A DNA stretch of 64,000 nt from Myceligenerans indicum (GCF_016742955.1 NZ_JABBYC010000007.1:62001-126000), one strand, 5' to 3'; counted from the first letter of the stretch, positions 43,420 through 52,367 are shown. The notes: generated from the letters alone by a model not told the origin. Program-made: numbers and translations.

Positions 43420-44172
43420 TCACCGCGCGATGTAGCCACCGTCGACGTAGAGCTCGGCCCCCGTGACGAAGGACGCGTCGTCGCTCGCGAGGAAGGCCGC
43501 GGCCGCCGCGATCTCCTCGGGGCGGCCCAGACGTCCCATGGGCGTCACGTCGAGCATCATGGTCTCGAAGTCGGTGCCGCGTGCCTGGTCGAGGATCGGG
43601 GTGTCGATGAAGCCCGGGTGGATCGAGTTGACACGCACCCCGTCACGGGCCCACGCGATCGCGACGTTCTTGGTCAGCGTGCGCACGGCGCCCTTGGCGG
43701 CGTGATAGGCCGGTGACGTGCCGAAGCCGCCGCTGGTGCCGAAGATCGAGCTGATGTTGACCACCGAGCCGTGGCCGGAGGACTTGAGATGCTCCGCGGC
43801 GGCCCTCGTGCCCAGGAACACCCCGGTCTGGTCCACCGAGACCGTGTGCTCGTACTGCTCCAGGGTCGTGTCCTCGATGGTGCCGAGGCCGCCGATCCCG
43901 GCGTTGTTGACCAGGACGTCGAGCCCGCCGAACTCGGCCACGGCGCGCTCCACCACGGCGGCCCACGCATCCTCGTCGGCCACGTCGTGATGCAGGAACA
44001 GGGCCCGGCCGCCCTCTCCGCGGATCTCGGCGGCGACCTTCTCGCCGGCGTCGTCCTGGACGTCGGTGACGAGCACCGCGGCCCCCTCCTCGGCGAACCG
44101 CAGGGCGATGGCCCGGCCGATGCCGCTGGCACCCCCTGTGACCAGTGCCGTCCTCTCGCGCAGTCGATCCAT
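43420..44172 (-). CDS. Short-chain dehydrogenase/reductase
   Basis: A 250-residue classical SDR. Cofactor motif TGGASGIGRAIA, acidic residue after strand 2 (VTDVQDD) suggesting NAD+ preference, structural NNAG, catalytic Ser in NISSIFGTSGG, and YHAAK for Tyr/Lys. The last strand PEEIAAAAAFLASDDASFVTG ends DGGYIAR. The ATG is preceded by GGGAGGAG. Close to glucose- or 3-oxoacyl-type dehydrogenases, but substrate unknown. Divergent from the flavodoxin, sharing a region with two DosR-box-like sites. Confidence 0.92.
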   Translation of the reverse strand: MDRLRERTALVTGGASGIGRAIALRFAEEGAAVLVTDVQDDAGEKVAAEIRGEGGRALFLHHDVADEDAWAAVVERAVAEFGGLDVLVNNAGIGGLGTIEDTTLEQYEHTVSVDQTGVFLGTRAAAEHLKSSGHGSVVNISSIFGTSGGFGTSPAYHAAKGAVRTLTKNVAIAWARDGVRVNSIHPGFIDTPILDQARGTDFETMMLDVTPMGRLGRPEEIAAAAAFLASDDASFVTGAELYVDGGYIAR

Positions 44173-44287
44173 GGTCGTCCACTCCTCCCGGAAGTCGCGT
44201 CGTGGGTCTCGGCCGGGTCCCCGGCCCCGCGCCGGAGACCGTTCCGGCACTCCTTCGAGTCTTCGCGCGCGGGCGCCGGCCGGGCAG

Positions 44288-44323
44288 GGGCCGAAAGGCC
44301 CATGTGCGCGGGACCGACGGCTC
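44288..44323. promoter_or_regulatory. Tandem DosR-box-like sites in SDR-flavodoxin divergent region
   Basis: Site 1, GGGCC-GAAA-GGCCC (44288-44301), is a perfect palindrome; site 2, GGGAC-CGAC-GGCTC (44310-44323), has an exact first half-site and a weaker second. Their centres are 22 bp apart, two helical turns, which is the arrangement seen for cooperative DosR binding. They are 81 bp before the flavodoxin and 116 bp before the SDR start. Confidence 0.58.
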
Positions 44324-44403
44324 TGACCCGCGGCCGACCTGCCGTCAAAGGTGGTACCAGTGAGCCGAGGAAGAGCCGAGGCGCCGTCGAGGGAGGCGAG
44401 AAC

Positions 44404-44934
44404 GTGGTACGCGCACTGGTGATCTATGAGTCGATGTTCGGGAATACGGAGGCGCTGGCCCAGGTGATCGGAGCGGGCATCCGTGCCTCGATGCCCACCG
44501 ACGTCGTCGAGGTGGGGGCCGCACCCGACGTCGTGCCCAGCGACGTGACCCTGCTCGTCGTGGGCGGTCCCACGCACGCCTTCGGCATGTCGTGGCCCTC
44601 GACCCGCCGCGACGCCGCCGGGATGACGAGCGACGTGATCTCCCGGCACCACGGCATCCGTGAATGGCTCGGTGCCCTGCCCGGATCGGTGACCGGCGCC
44701 GACGCCGCCACGTTCGACACGCGCGTGACGTCGTACATCACCGGCTCGGCGGCGCGGGCGGCCGGGCGCAGGCTGGCGCGGCTGGGCTACCGGATCGTCG
44801 TCGCTCCCGCGAGCTTCCGTGTCACCGACGTCCAGGGCCCGCTGGCCGAGGGCGAGCTCGACCGTGCCCGGCAGTGGGGCAAGACGCTGGGCACCCGGGC
44901 CACGGCGACCAGCTCCGGCGGGCTGACGTACTGA
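44404..44934 (+). CDS. Flavodoxin-like protein
   Basis: A 176-residue flavodoxin-fold protein. The FMN phosphate loop reads IYESMFGNTEALAQ, and the second loop GGPTHAFGMSWPSTRR. Length and the C-terminal helix fit a single-domain electron carrier or menaquinone-related flavodoxin. The GTG start has GGAGG eight bases before it. It leads a same-strand series with a HAD enzyme and GH65 protein. Likely under the tandem DosR-box-like sites, so probably an electron carrier used under low oxygen (inference). Confidence 0.9.
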   Translation: MVRALVIYESMFGNTEALAQVIGAGIRASMPTDVVEVGAAPDVVPSDVTLLVVGGPTHAFGMSWPSTRRDAAGMTSDVISRHHGIREWLGALPGSVTGADAATFDTRVTSYITGSAARAAGRRLARLGYRIVVAPASFRVTDVQGPLAEGELDRARQWGKTLGTRATATSSGGLTY

Positions 44935-44970
44935 CCCGCGCCGGCAGCGTGCCGGCCGAAGGAGGCGGAC

Positions 44971-45768
44971 ATGACGACGGCGCTCGCCACCCTGGACCTC
45001 GGCGTCCTGGACGCCGTCGTTCTCGACACGGACGGTGTCATCACCGACACCGCCCGGGTGCACGCCGCCGCCTGGAAGCGGGCCTTCGACGAGATCCTCG
45101 GGGACAGGGATCGTGACCGGCGCGACGGCGGACGGCGCGAAGACACCCGCACGGCGCCGTTCGACATCGGGTCGGACTACCTGCGGTTCGTCGACGGCCG
45201 GTCGCGCGCGGACGGCGCCCGCACGTTCCTCGCCTCGCGCGGGATCGTGCTGCCCGAACGGGAGGGCGCCGGCTCGCTGGAGGCCCTTCTCGACCGCAAG
45301 ACCGGGTACTTCCTCGAAGAGGTCGCGGAGCACGGGGTGCGGGCCTTTCCCTCCACGGTGACGCTCCTGCGCGAGCTGAGGGATCGGGGTGCGGGCATCG
45401 CAGCGGTCTCGGCGAGCCGCAACTGCGGCGCGGTGCTGCACGCGGCGGGCGTGGACGGCCTGGTCGACGTCCGGGTCGACGGCGTCGACGCGGCGCGGCT
45501 GGACCTGCCGGGCAAGCCCGATCCGGCCCTGTTCCAGGAAGCGGCGCGGCGCCTGGCCGTCCCACCCGGCCGGTGCGCGCTGGTCGAGGACTCGCTGGTC
45601 GGCGTCGAGGCCGGCCGGCGCGGCGGGTTCGGGTCCGTGGTCGGCGTCGACCGGCAGGGCCGGCTGCGCGAGGACCTGGCCGGCCGCGGCGCGGACGTCG
45701 TGGTGCGCGACCTCGCCGAACTCACCCTGGTAGGGAGGCACCATGGAGCACGCCACCCTCTCGTATGA
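44971..45768 (+). CDS. HAD family phosphatase/beta-phosphoglucomutase-like
   Basis: A 265-residue HAD enzyme. Motif I VVLDTDGVITDTARVHAAAW, cap region FDIGSDYLRFVDGRSRADGA then FLASRGIVLP, motif II in AVSASRN, motif III GKPDPALF and motif IV LVEDSLVGVEAG. The cap sequence with the YxxxVDGR pattern is that of beta-phosphoglucomutases that act with GH65 phosphorylases (Rv3400-Rv3401 type pair). It isomerises beta-glucose-1-phosphate to glucose-6-phosphate. GAAGGAGG precedes the ATG. Overlaps the GH65 gene by 26 bp. Confidence 0.92.
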   Translation: MTTALATLDLGVLDAVVLDTDGVITDTARVHAAAWKRAFDEILGDRDRDRRDGGRREDTRTAPFDIGSDYLRFVDGRSRADGARTFLASRGIVLPEREGAGSLEALLDRKTGYFLEEVAEHGVRAFPSTVTLLRELRDRGAGIAAVSASRNCGAVLHAAGVDGLVDVRVDGVDAARLDLPGKPDPALFQEAARRLAVPPGRCALVEDSLVGVEAGRRGGFGSVVGVDRQGRLREDLAGRGADVVVRDLAELTLVGRHHGARHPLV

Positions 45769-48163
45769 GGGCTTCGACCCGGAGGCCGAGGGACTGCGTG
45801 AGGCGCTGTGCACCCTCGGCAACGGATACGTGGCGACGCGGGGCGCGGCCCCGGAGTCGCCGGCCGGAGACGTGCACTATCCCGGGACCTACCTCGCCGG
45901 CTGCTACGACCGACTGACGTCCGAGGTGGACGGTCGTGAGGTGGAGAACGAGGACCTGGTCAACGCCCCGAACTGGCTGCCGCTCACCTTCCGCACGCCG
46001 GGCCAGGACTGGCTGACCCTCACCGGGAGCGAGGTGCTGGAGCACCGCCAGGAGCTTGACACCCGCCGGGGCGTCCTGGTCCGCCGCACGCGCTTCCGCG
46101 ACCCGGCCGGCCGGGTGCTCGCCGTGACCCAGCGGCGGGTGGTGTCCATGCACGACCAGCATGTCGCCGCGCTGGAGACCACGTTCGTGGCGGAGAACTG
46201 GTCCGGTTCGCTGGAGGTGCGCGCGAGCCTCGACGGGCGGGTGACCAACTCGGGCGTGGCGCGGTACCGGGACCTGGACGGACGCCACCTGGTGCCCGTC
46301 GTGGAGGGGTACGACAAGGAGGAGCGCGTCGCCTGGCTGCAGGTGCGTACCGCCACGTCGCAGATCCGGATCGCGCAGGCGGCGGCGATGGTGGTCACCG
46401 GGGCGGGGCAGACACCGGCGATGACGTTCGAGCGGACCGCCGGCCAGGCCACGCTCCGGTTCCGTGCCGAGCTGACCGAGGGCGTCCCCGTCACGGTCGA
46501 GAAGCGCGTGGCGATGTACACCTCGCAGGACCGGGCCATCTCCGAGTCGCTGTACGCCGCCCGCCGGCACGCCGCCCGCCTCCCGCGCTTCGAGGAGCTC
46601 GTGGCGGAGCACGCCTTCGCCTGGGAGCGCCTGTGGCAGGTGAGCCGTGTCGCCGTCCCGGGCGAACCGCAGCGGGCCCTGGACCTGTACGTCTTCCACC
46701 TGCTGCAGACGCTGTCCGAGCACACCGCACACCTCGACGTCGGCATGCCCGCGCGCGGCCTGCACGGGGAGGCCTACCGGGGGCACGTGTTCTGGGACGA
46801 GCTGTTCGTCTTCCCGTTCCTGCTGCTGCGATTCCCCCGGACCGCCCGCTCGCTGCTGATGTACCGGTGGCGGCGCCTGCCACGGGCCCGGCGGGCGGCG
46901 GCCGACGCCGGGTACCGGGGCGCGATGTACCCGTGGCAGAGCGGCAGCGACGGCCGGGACGAGACGCCCCGGATGCACCTCAACCCGGCGTCGGGCCGGT
47001 GGATCGAGGACCACACCGACCTGCAGCGGCACGTGGGCATCGCCGTGGCGCACAACGTCTGGCAGTACTACCAGGCCACCGGCGACCTGACCTTCATGTA
47101 CGACCACGGCGTGGAGATGCTCGTCGAGATCGCGCGGTTCTGGTGCAGCCTCATGACGCACGACGAGGCCGACGACCGGTACGACATCCGCGGCGTGGTG
47201 GGCCCGGACGAGTACCACGACGGCTACCCGGACGCCGAACGCCCCGGGATCGACAACAACGCCTACACCAACGTCATGGTCGCCCGGGTGCTCAGGTATG
47301 CCCTGGAGGCCCTCGACGCGCTGCCCGAGCGGGAGTCCCGCGCGCTGCGTCACCGGCTCCGGCTGGAGGAGGGGGAGACCGGCCTGTTCGACCGGATCAG
47401 CCGCCGGATGCGGGTCGTGTTCCACGGCGACGGCGTGATCAGCCAGTTCGAGGGCTACGACCGGCTCGCGGAGCTGGACTGGGCCGCCTACCGGGCGCGC
47501 TACGGCGCCATCCGGCGGCTCGACCGCATCCTGGAGGCGGAGGGCGACTCGGTCAACCGCTACCAGGCGTCCAAGCAGGCCGACGTCCTGATGCTGGTGT
47601 TCCTCCTCGGTGAGGACGGGGTGCTGGAGACGCTGGCCTCGCTCGGCTACGACTTCGACGCCGCCGCGCTGAACCGCACAGTGAACTACTACCTGGCACG
47701 TACCAGTCACGGCTCGACCCTGAGCGCCGTGGTGCACGCGTGGGTGCTGGCCAGCCGGGACCGGCGTGCCTCCTGGAGGTTCTTCCGCGAGGCTCTCGAC
47801 AGCGACATCGCGGACGTGCAGGGAGGAACGACCCCCGAGGGGGTCCACCTCGGCGCGATGGCCGGGACCATCGACCTCCTCCAGCGCTGCTACACGGGCC
47901 TGGACATCACCGGCGGCGTGCTGCGGCTGGCCCCCCGCCACCCCGCGGAGCTCGGCACCCTGGACCTTCGCCTGCGCTTCAGGGACCACTGGGGCATCAC
48001 CGTGAGATGCACCCACGACCGCGTGCGCATCGGCATGGCCCGCTCGCCGCAGCTGCCGCTCACGGTCGCCGTCTTCGGCCGGGAACACGTTCTGGCGCCG
48101 GGGGAGACCTGGGAGGTTCCCTCCCGTGAGGCGCCGCGGCCCCACCGGCCGCAACTACGCTGA
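45743..48163 (+). CDS. Glycoside hydrolase family 65 protein (disaccharide phosphorylase type)
   Basis: An 806-residue GH65 enzyme. N-terminal beta-sandwich, then (alpha/alpha)6 barrel with WDELFVFPFLLLRFP, MYPWQSGSDG, the catalytic acid Glu490 in VVGPDEYHDG, and phosphate-loop region KQADVLMLVF followed later by TSHGSTLS. Family members phosphorolyse or hydrolyse trehalose, maltose or kojibiose. Pairing with a beta-phosphoglucomutase-like HAD enzyme argues for phosphorolysis of an alpha-glucoside, feeding glucose-6-phosphate without ATP, which suits energy-limited cells. It starts within the HAD gene, so the two are coupled. Actual substrate unknown. Confidence 0.94.
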   Translation: MEHATLSYEGFDPEAEGLREALCTLGNGYVATRGAAPESPAGDVHYPGTYLAGCYDRLTSEVDGREVENEDLVNAPNWLPLTFRTPGQDWLTLTGSEVLEHRQELDTRRGVLVRRTRFRDPAGRVLAVTQRRVVSMHDQHVAALETTFVAENWSGSLEVRASLDGRVTNSGVARYRDLDGRHLVPVVEGYDKEERVAWLQVRTATSQIRIAQAAAMVVTGAGQTPAMTFERTAGQATLRFRAELTEGVPVTVEKRVAMYTSQDRAISESLYAARRHAARLPRFEELVAEHAFAWERLWQVSRVAVPGEPQRALDLYVFHLLQTLSEHTAHLDVGMPARGLHGEAYRGHVFWDELFVFPFLLLRFPRTARSLLMYRWRRLPRARRAAADAGYRGAMYPWQSGSDGRDETPRMHLNPASGRWIEDHTDLQRHVGIAVAHNVWQYYQATGDLTFMYDHGVEMLVEIARFWCSLMTHDEADDRYDIRGVVGPDEYHDGYPDAERPGIDNNAYTNVMVARVLRYALEALDALPERESRALRHRLRLEEGETGLFDRISRRMRVVFHGDGVISQFEGYDRLAELDWAAYRARYGAIRRLDRILEAEGDSVNRYQASKQADVLMLVFLLGEDGVLETLASLGYDFDAAALNRTVNYYLARTSHGSTLSAVVHAWVLASRDRRASWRFFREALDSDIADVQGGTTPEGVHLGAMAGTIDLLQRCYTGLDITGGVLRLAPRHPAELGTLDLRLRFRDHWGITVRCTHDRVRIGMARSPQLPLTVAVFGREHVLAPGETWEVPSREAPRPHRPQLR
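48156..48161 (+). promoter_or_regulatory. Leaderless-type -10 box inside the end of the GH65 gene
   Basis: TACGCT six bases before the ATG of the next gene, without a ribosome-binding site, suggests an internal promoter that lets the flavoprotein be made separately from the upstream genes. Confidence 0.42.
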
Positions 48164-48167
48164 CCCC

Positions 48168-49862
48168 ATGGACGTCCACCCCGTGATCCTCCTCGTCGGA
48201 GGCGCGCATGCCGACGAGATCGAGGCCGAGTTCCGGGCGCGCTACGACCGCGACTACCGGATCGAGTGCGTGGGATCGGCCACCGCAGCCCTGGAGGCGC
48301 TTCGCGACCTCGTGGCAGGTGACGTCCCGGTCGCCATGGTCGCCTCCGAGTACCGGCTGTCCGACAGCGACGCCGTCACGCTGCTGCACCAGGTCCCGGC
48401 CGTGGTGGCCACGGCCCGCCGTGTCGCGCTGGTGCCGGTCGCCGAGTACACGGACGCCGTGGACGGCCTGCGGGCCGCCACCCTGCGACGCGACATGGAC
48501 ACGTTCGTCGGCATCCCTCGCGGAGAGCGCGACGAGGAGTTCCACACGGCGCTGGTCGAGCTCCTCTCGGAGTGGGGCTGGTCGGTGTCCCGCCCCACCG
48601 TCACCGCGGTCGACGTCGTCGCCCCCGAGGGCGACCGGCAGGCAGGGGCGGTCCACGACCTGCTCGAACGCCTGGGCATCCCCAACCGCCGGCTCGACCC
48701 GCTGCACGAGGACGCGCGGGCCGTCCTGGAAGAGGCCGGCTCCGGCGCGCAGCTGCCGGTCGTGCGGGCGTACAACGGGCGGATCATCACCGGGGCGACC
48801 CCGGCGGCAGTGACGGAGGCGATCTACGGAGGGTTCGACTCGATCCCTGACGGCTCCATCGCCGACGTCGTCGTGATCGGCGCCGGGCCCGCCGGCCTCG
48901 CGGCCGCGGTCTATGCCGCGTCCGAGGGCCTGGCCACCATCGTTCTCGAACGGGACGCGATCGGGGGACAGGCCGGATCGAGCTCCATGATCCGCAACTA
49001 CCTCGGGTTCCCGCGCGGCATCTCCGGGATGCGGCTGGCCCAGCGCTCCCGCGTGCAGGCGGGCCGGTTCGGCGCGCGGTTCTACACCGGCCGCGCCGCG
49101 GCACGCATCGAGCCGGGGCCGGCGGACGAACCCCGGCACCACCACGTGCACGTCGACGGCGCGCAGATGTGCGCGCGCACCGTCGTGCTGGCCACCGGGG
49201 TCGCCTACCGGCGACTCGGCGTGGAGGGGATCGACGACCTGGTCGGCGCCGGGGTGTACTACGGCGCCGCGACGTCGATGGCCCGTGAGATGGCGGACCG
49301 CGACGTGTACGTCGTGGGCGGCGGCAACTCCGCCGGGCAGGCGGCGGTGCACCTGGCCAAGTTCGCGGGGTCGGTGACGATGGTCGTCCGGCGGGCCGGC
49401 CTGGCCGAGACCATGTCGGACTACCTGGTGCGGGAGATCGAGGCGACGCCGAACATCTCGCTGCTGGCCCGCACCGTCGTGGCCGACGGCGGCGGCGACG
49501 GGTGGCTGCGATGGCTGCGGTTCCAGGACCTGGACTCGGGGTCGGTCACGCTGCGGATGGCCGAGGGGCTGTTCTGCATGCTCGGGGCCGAGCCGGACTG
49601 CTCCTGGCTGCCGGGCGGTCTCGCGCTCGACGAGCACGGGTTCGTGCTCACCGGCCGCGACACGCCGCGCGAGTCCTGGGCCGACGGATGCCCGCCCGCG
49701 AGCCTGGAGACGACGCTGCCGGGCGTCTTCGCCGTCGGCGACGTGCGTGCCGGGTCCATGAAGCGGGTCGCGTCCGCCAGCGGCGAGGGAGCCTCGGTGC
49801 TGCCGCTGGTGCACGCCCACCTGACATGGCTGAGCGAGCAGGAGTACGGCGCGCCCGTCTGA
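48168..49862 (+). CDS. Fused pseudo-receiver / thioredoxin-reductase-like flavoprotein
   Basis: A 564-residue fusion. Residues about 1-135 align to a response-regulator receiver, but the acidic pair is missing (ILLVGGAH), the phospho-acceptor Asp is Glu in VASEYRL, and the conserved Thr and Lys are lost. Residues about 140-225 form a thioredoxin/glutaredoxin-like region without CxxC. The rest is a thioredoxin-reductase fold with FAD motif GAGPAGLAAAVYAA, NADPH motif GGGNSAGQAAV and the C-terminal FAVGDVRAGSMKRVASASGE. The redox CxxC is replaced by GVYYGAATSM, as in related fused flavoproteins. An oxidoreductase not using a dithiol is likely. It follows GH65 by 4 bp. Confidence 0.88.
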   Translation: MDVHPVILLVGGAHADEIEAEFRARYDRDYRIECVGSATAALEALRDLVAGDVPVAMVASEYRLSDSDAVTLLHQVPAVVATARRVALVPVAEYTDAVDGLRAATLRRDMDTFVGIPRGERDEEFHTALVELLSEWGWSVSRPTVTAVDVVAPEGDRQAGAVHDLLERLGIPNRRLDPLHEDARAVLEEAGSGAQLPVVRAYNGRIITGATPAAVTEAIYGGFDSIPDGSIADVVVIGAGPAGLAAAVYAASEGLATIVLERDAIGGQAGSSSMIRNYLGFPRGISGMRLAQRSRVQAGRFGARFYTGRAAARIEPGPADEPRHHHVHVDGAQMCARTVVLATGVAYRRLGVEGIDDLVGAGVYYGAATSMAREMADRDVYVVGGGNSAGQAAVHLAKFAGSVTMVVRRAGLAETMSDYLVREIEATPNISLLARTVVADGGGDGWLRWLRFQDLDSGSVTLRMAEGLFCMLGAEPDCSWLPGGLALDEHGFVLTGRDTPRESWADGCPPASLETTLPGVFAVGDVRAGSMKRVASASGEGASVLPLVHAHLTWLSEQEYGAPV

Positions 49863-49878
49863 CAGGACCACGGCACCG

Positions 49879-49962
49879 GGGCGGTCGGTCCGGGCCGTCA
49901 CTCCGGGCCGGTCGGTCCGGGGCGGTCACTCCGAGCCGGTCGGTCCGGGCGGTCGGTCCGGG
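49879..49962. repeat. Imperfect ~28-bp tandem repeat
   Basis: Three imperfect copies of a unit built on GGTCGGTCCGGG and GGTCACTCCG lie between the convergent flavoprotein and response regulator genes and run into the end of the latter. There they encode its Pro/Arg-rich C-terminal tail. Confidence 0.6.
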
Positions 49963-50648
49963 CGCCGGCGCGCGTACTCCAGTTCGGGGCGTCCGCGTGT
50001 CCCGTACCGGGGCGAGCGGGTGACCACGCCGCTGTCCGCGAGGAACTCCAGGTAGCGGCGCGCGGTGATGCGTGCCAGACGCAGCTCGTCGGCCACCTCG
50101 CTCGCGGACATCGCGTCGGTGCGCCGCGCCAGCAGGTCCGACACGGCGTCCAGCGTGTCCTGCGACAGGCCCTTCGGGAGGCCGGCCGCGTTGGAGGTGC
50201 GCAGGGCCGCGAACGCGGTGTCCACCTCCCGCTGGCTGAGCCGCGACACCGGGGAGCGCAGCTGCTCGAAGTAGGTGCGGTACGCCCCGAGCTTCTCGGC
50301 GAACAGCCCGAAGACGAACGGCTTGATGAGGTACTGCACGACGCCGACGGCGACCGCCCCGCGCACGACGTCGAGCTCCCGGGCGGCGGTCACCGCGATG
50401 ACGTCCACCACGAGGCCCGCGGCCCGGAGCCGCCGGCACAGCACGAGACCGTGCCGGTCGGGCAGGTTCATGTCCAGCAGGAGCAGGTGGACGTCCCGGC
50501 CGGCCTCCTGGGCGTCGTGCAGCGCCCGGACGGCGTCGTTCGCGGTGTGCACCACGCCCGCCAGCTCGAACCCCTCCACCCGGCGGACGTACTCGCCGTG
50601 TGCCTCGGCGGTGCGCGGGTCGTCCTCCACCACCAGGACGCGGATCAC
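49926..50648 (-). CDS. CitB/DpiA-type response regulator
   Basis: A 240-residue response regulator. Receiver with E8-D9-D10, phospho-acceptor D59 in LLLLDMNLPD, and Thr/Lys in AVTAARE and LIKPF. The C-terminal HTH is of the CitB/DcuR type (MSASEVADELRLARITARRY). The final 15 residues are Pro/Arg-rich, encoded by repetitive DNA. The start is a GTG overlapping the kinase stop as GTGA. Partner of the upstream kinase, probably activating the neighbouring dicarboxylate transporter gene. Confidence 0.93.
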   Translation of the reverse strand: MIRVLVVEDDPRTAEAHGEYVRRVEGFELAGVVHTANDAVRALHDAQEAGRDVHLLLLDMNLPDRHGLVLCRRLRAAGLVVDVIAVTAARELDVVRGAVAVGVVQYLIKPFVFGLFAEKLGAYRTYFEQLRSPVSRLSQREVDTAFAALRTSNAAGLPKGLSQDTLDAVSDLLARRTDAMSASEVADELRLARITARRYLEFLADSGVVTRSPRYGTRGRPELEYARRRPDRPPGPTGSE

Positions 50649-52315
50649 GGGGCTCCCGCCGGGGCGGAGGGGCCCGGAGGGGCAGGCCGGGGGATCGTGA
50701 CGGTGAGGACCGCGCCGCCACGGAGGCCCGCGCCGTCGGACACCTCGATCTCGCCGCCCAGGCTCTCCACGGTCTCCCGCACCAGGGTCAGGCCGTACCC
50801 GCGGCCGGCGGCCGTCGCTGCCTTGGTGCTCCAGCCCTGGCCGAAGACACGCTCTCGGTCCGCCTCGGGGATGCCGGCCCCGCTGTCGGAGACCTGGAAC
50901 ACCAGAGCCCCGTCGTCACCGCTCGCGAGATAGATCTCGACCCACGCCTCGTCCGGCACCCCGCGGGCCGCGGCCGCGTCGATGGCGTTGTCGATCAGGT
51001 TGCCCAGGATCGTGACGACGTCGACCGGGTCGAGCCAGTGCGTGCCGGGGGCGAGATGGGTCTCGAAGTGCATCTCCACGGCGCGTTCGCGCGCCTGGGC
51101 GGCCTTGCCCAGCACGAGTGCCGCGATGACGGGCTCCTCGATGGCCTGCACCACGCGGTCGGTGAGGCGCTGCCCCAGGGCGCTCTCGGCGGCGGCGAAC
51201 CCGAGCGCCTCGTCGGTGCGGCCCAGCTCGATGAGCGTGGCGATCGTGTGCAGGCGGTTGCTGAAGTCGTGGGTCTGGGCACGTAGGGCCTCGGAGATCG
51301 TGCGCACGGAGGACAGCTCACCCGTGACCCGTTGCAGCTCGGTGCGGTCGCGCAGCGTCACGATCTCCCCGAGGTTCCCCCCGGAGTGCGTCGCGCGCTC
51401 GCGGCTGACGAGCAGCACCCGGTCGCCGACCCGCAGCGGCCCGTCCTGGGCCGGTCCGGACCTGCCTGCCACGACCTCCCGCACGGCATCGGGCAGCATG
51501 CCGTCGGCCATGGCGAAGGGGGCGGTCAGGTCCGGGATCCCGAGCAGGCGCAGCGCCTCGTCGTTGGCCAGGACCACCGTGCCGTCCTCCACCAGGAGCA
51601 GGCCCTCCTCGACGGAGTGCAGCACCGCCTCGTGCGCCGCGAACAGGCGGGCGAGCTCCTCGGAGCCCTTGCTCGCGGTGATCCGGTCCAGCCGGCGTGC
51701 GAGCAGGTACGCCGCCGCGGCACCCGCGCCGAAGGCCAGCAGCGTCCCGGTGCCCACGATCAGCAGGCGCGGCCCGATGCTGTCCCACAACTGGTCGAGC
51801 GTCACGCCGGCCGACACCATGCCCACGCCCTCGCCGTCGTCGGACACGACGGGGACGACGGCGCGTACGGACGGCCCGAGCGTGCCCTCGTAGACCTCGG
51901 TGAACGTCTCGCCTCGCAGCGCCGGTGCCGTGGTCCCGATGAACGGGCGGCCGATCTGCCGGGAGTGGCGGTGGGTGTACCGCGTCCGGTCGGTGTCCAT
52001 GACCGTCAGGTAGTCGATGTCGGTGGCCGCCATGACCTGCTCCGCGTACGGCTGCAGCCGCGCCGACGCCTCGGCGACCGTGCCGTCACGGTCCGTCGTG
52101 GCGCCCGCGTGCGCCGTGGTGACCGTGTCGATCACCAGGGCCTCCGCCGCCACGGTGGCCGCCAGGTCCGTGCTCTCCTGCGCCGCGTGCGCCTCGGCGG
52201 ACGAGCGGGCGTCCAGCGCCAGGAGCCCGAACACGACGAGGGCCCCGGCGAACAACAGCGCCGTGTGCACCGCGAGGAACCACCTCGCGATGCTCGCCCC
52301 TCTGCGCCGTGCCAC
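50645..52315 (-). CDS. CitA/DcuS-type sensor histidine kinase
   Basis: A 556-residue kinase. An N-terminal helix and a second helix (LLIVGTGTLLAFGAGAAAAYLLA) bracket a periplasmic PASP domain containing TRYTHRHSRQIGRPFIG, the residues that bind citrate or C4-dicarboxylates in CitA/DcuS. A cytoplasmic PAS domain, an SpoOB-type dimerisation helix with LRAQTHDFSNRLHTIATL (phospho-His) and a HATPase_c domain ending GYGLTLVRETVESLGG follow. The GTG start gives a short cytoplasmic N-terminus; the open frame upstream is noise. Divergent from the DctA-like gene, so it is very likely that transporter's sensor. Confidence 0.92.
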   Translation of the reverse strand: MARRRGASIARWFLAVHTALLFAGALVVFGLLALDARSSAEAHAAQESTDLAATVAAEALVIDTVTTAHAGATTDRDGTVAEASARLQPYAEQVMAATDIDYLTVMDTDRTRYTHRHSRQIGRPFIGTTAPALRGETFTEVYEGTLGPSVRAVVPVVSDDGEGVGMVSAGVTLDQLWDSIGPRLLIVGTGTLLAFGAGAAAAYLLARRLDRITASKGSEELARLFAAHEAVLHSVEEGLLLVEDGTVVLANDEALRLLGIPDLTAPFAMADGMLPDAVREVVAGRSGPAQDGPLRVGDRVLLVSRERATHSGGNLGEIVTLRDRTELQRVTGELSSVRTISEALRAQTHDFSNRLHTIATLIELGRTDEALGFAAAESALGQRLTDRVVQAIEEPVIAALVLGKAAQARERAVEMHFETHLAPGTHWLDPVDVVTILGNLIDNAIDAAAARGVPDEAWVEIYLASGDDGALVFQVSDSGAGIPEADRERVFGQGWSTKAATAAGRGYGLTLVRETVESLGGEIEVSDGAGLRGGAVLTVTIPRPAPPGPSAPAGAP

Positions 52316-52367
52316 CGGTCCATTGTGGCGCCGGTCCGGCGCTGCCCCGTGCCACGCGGCGAGAACA

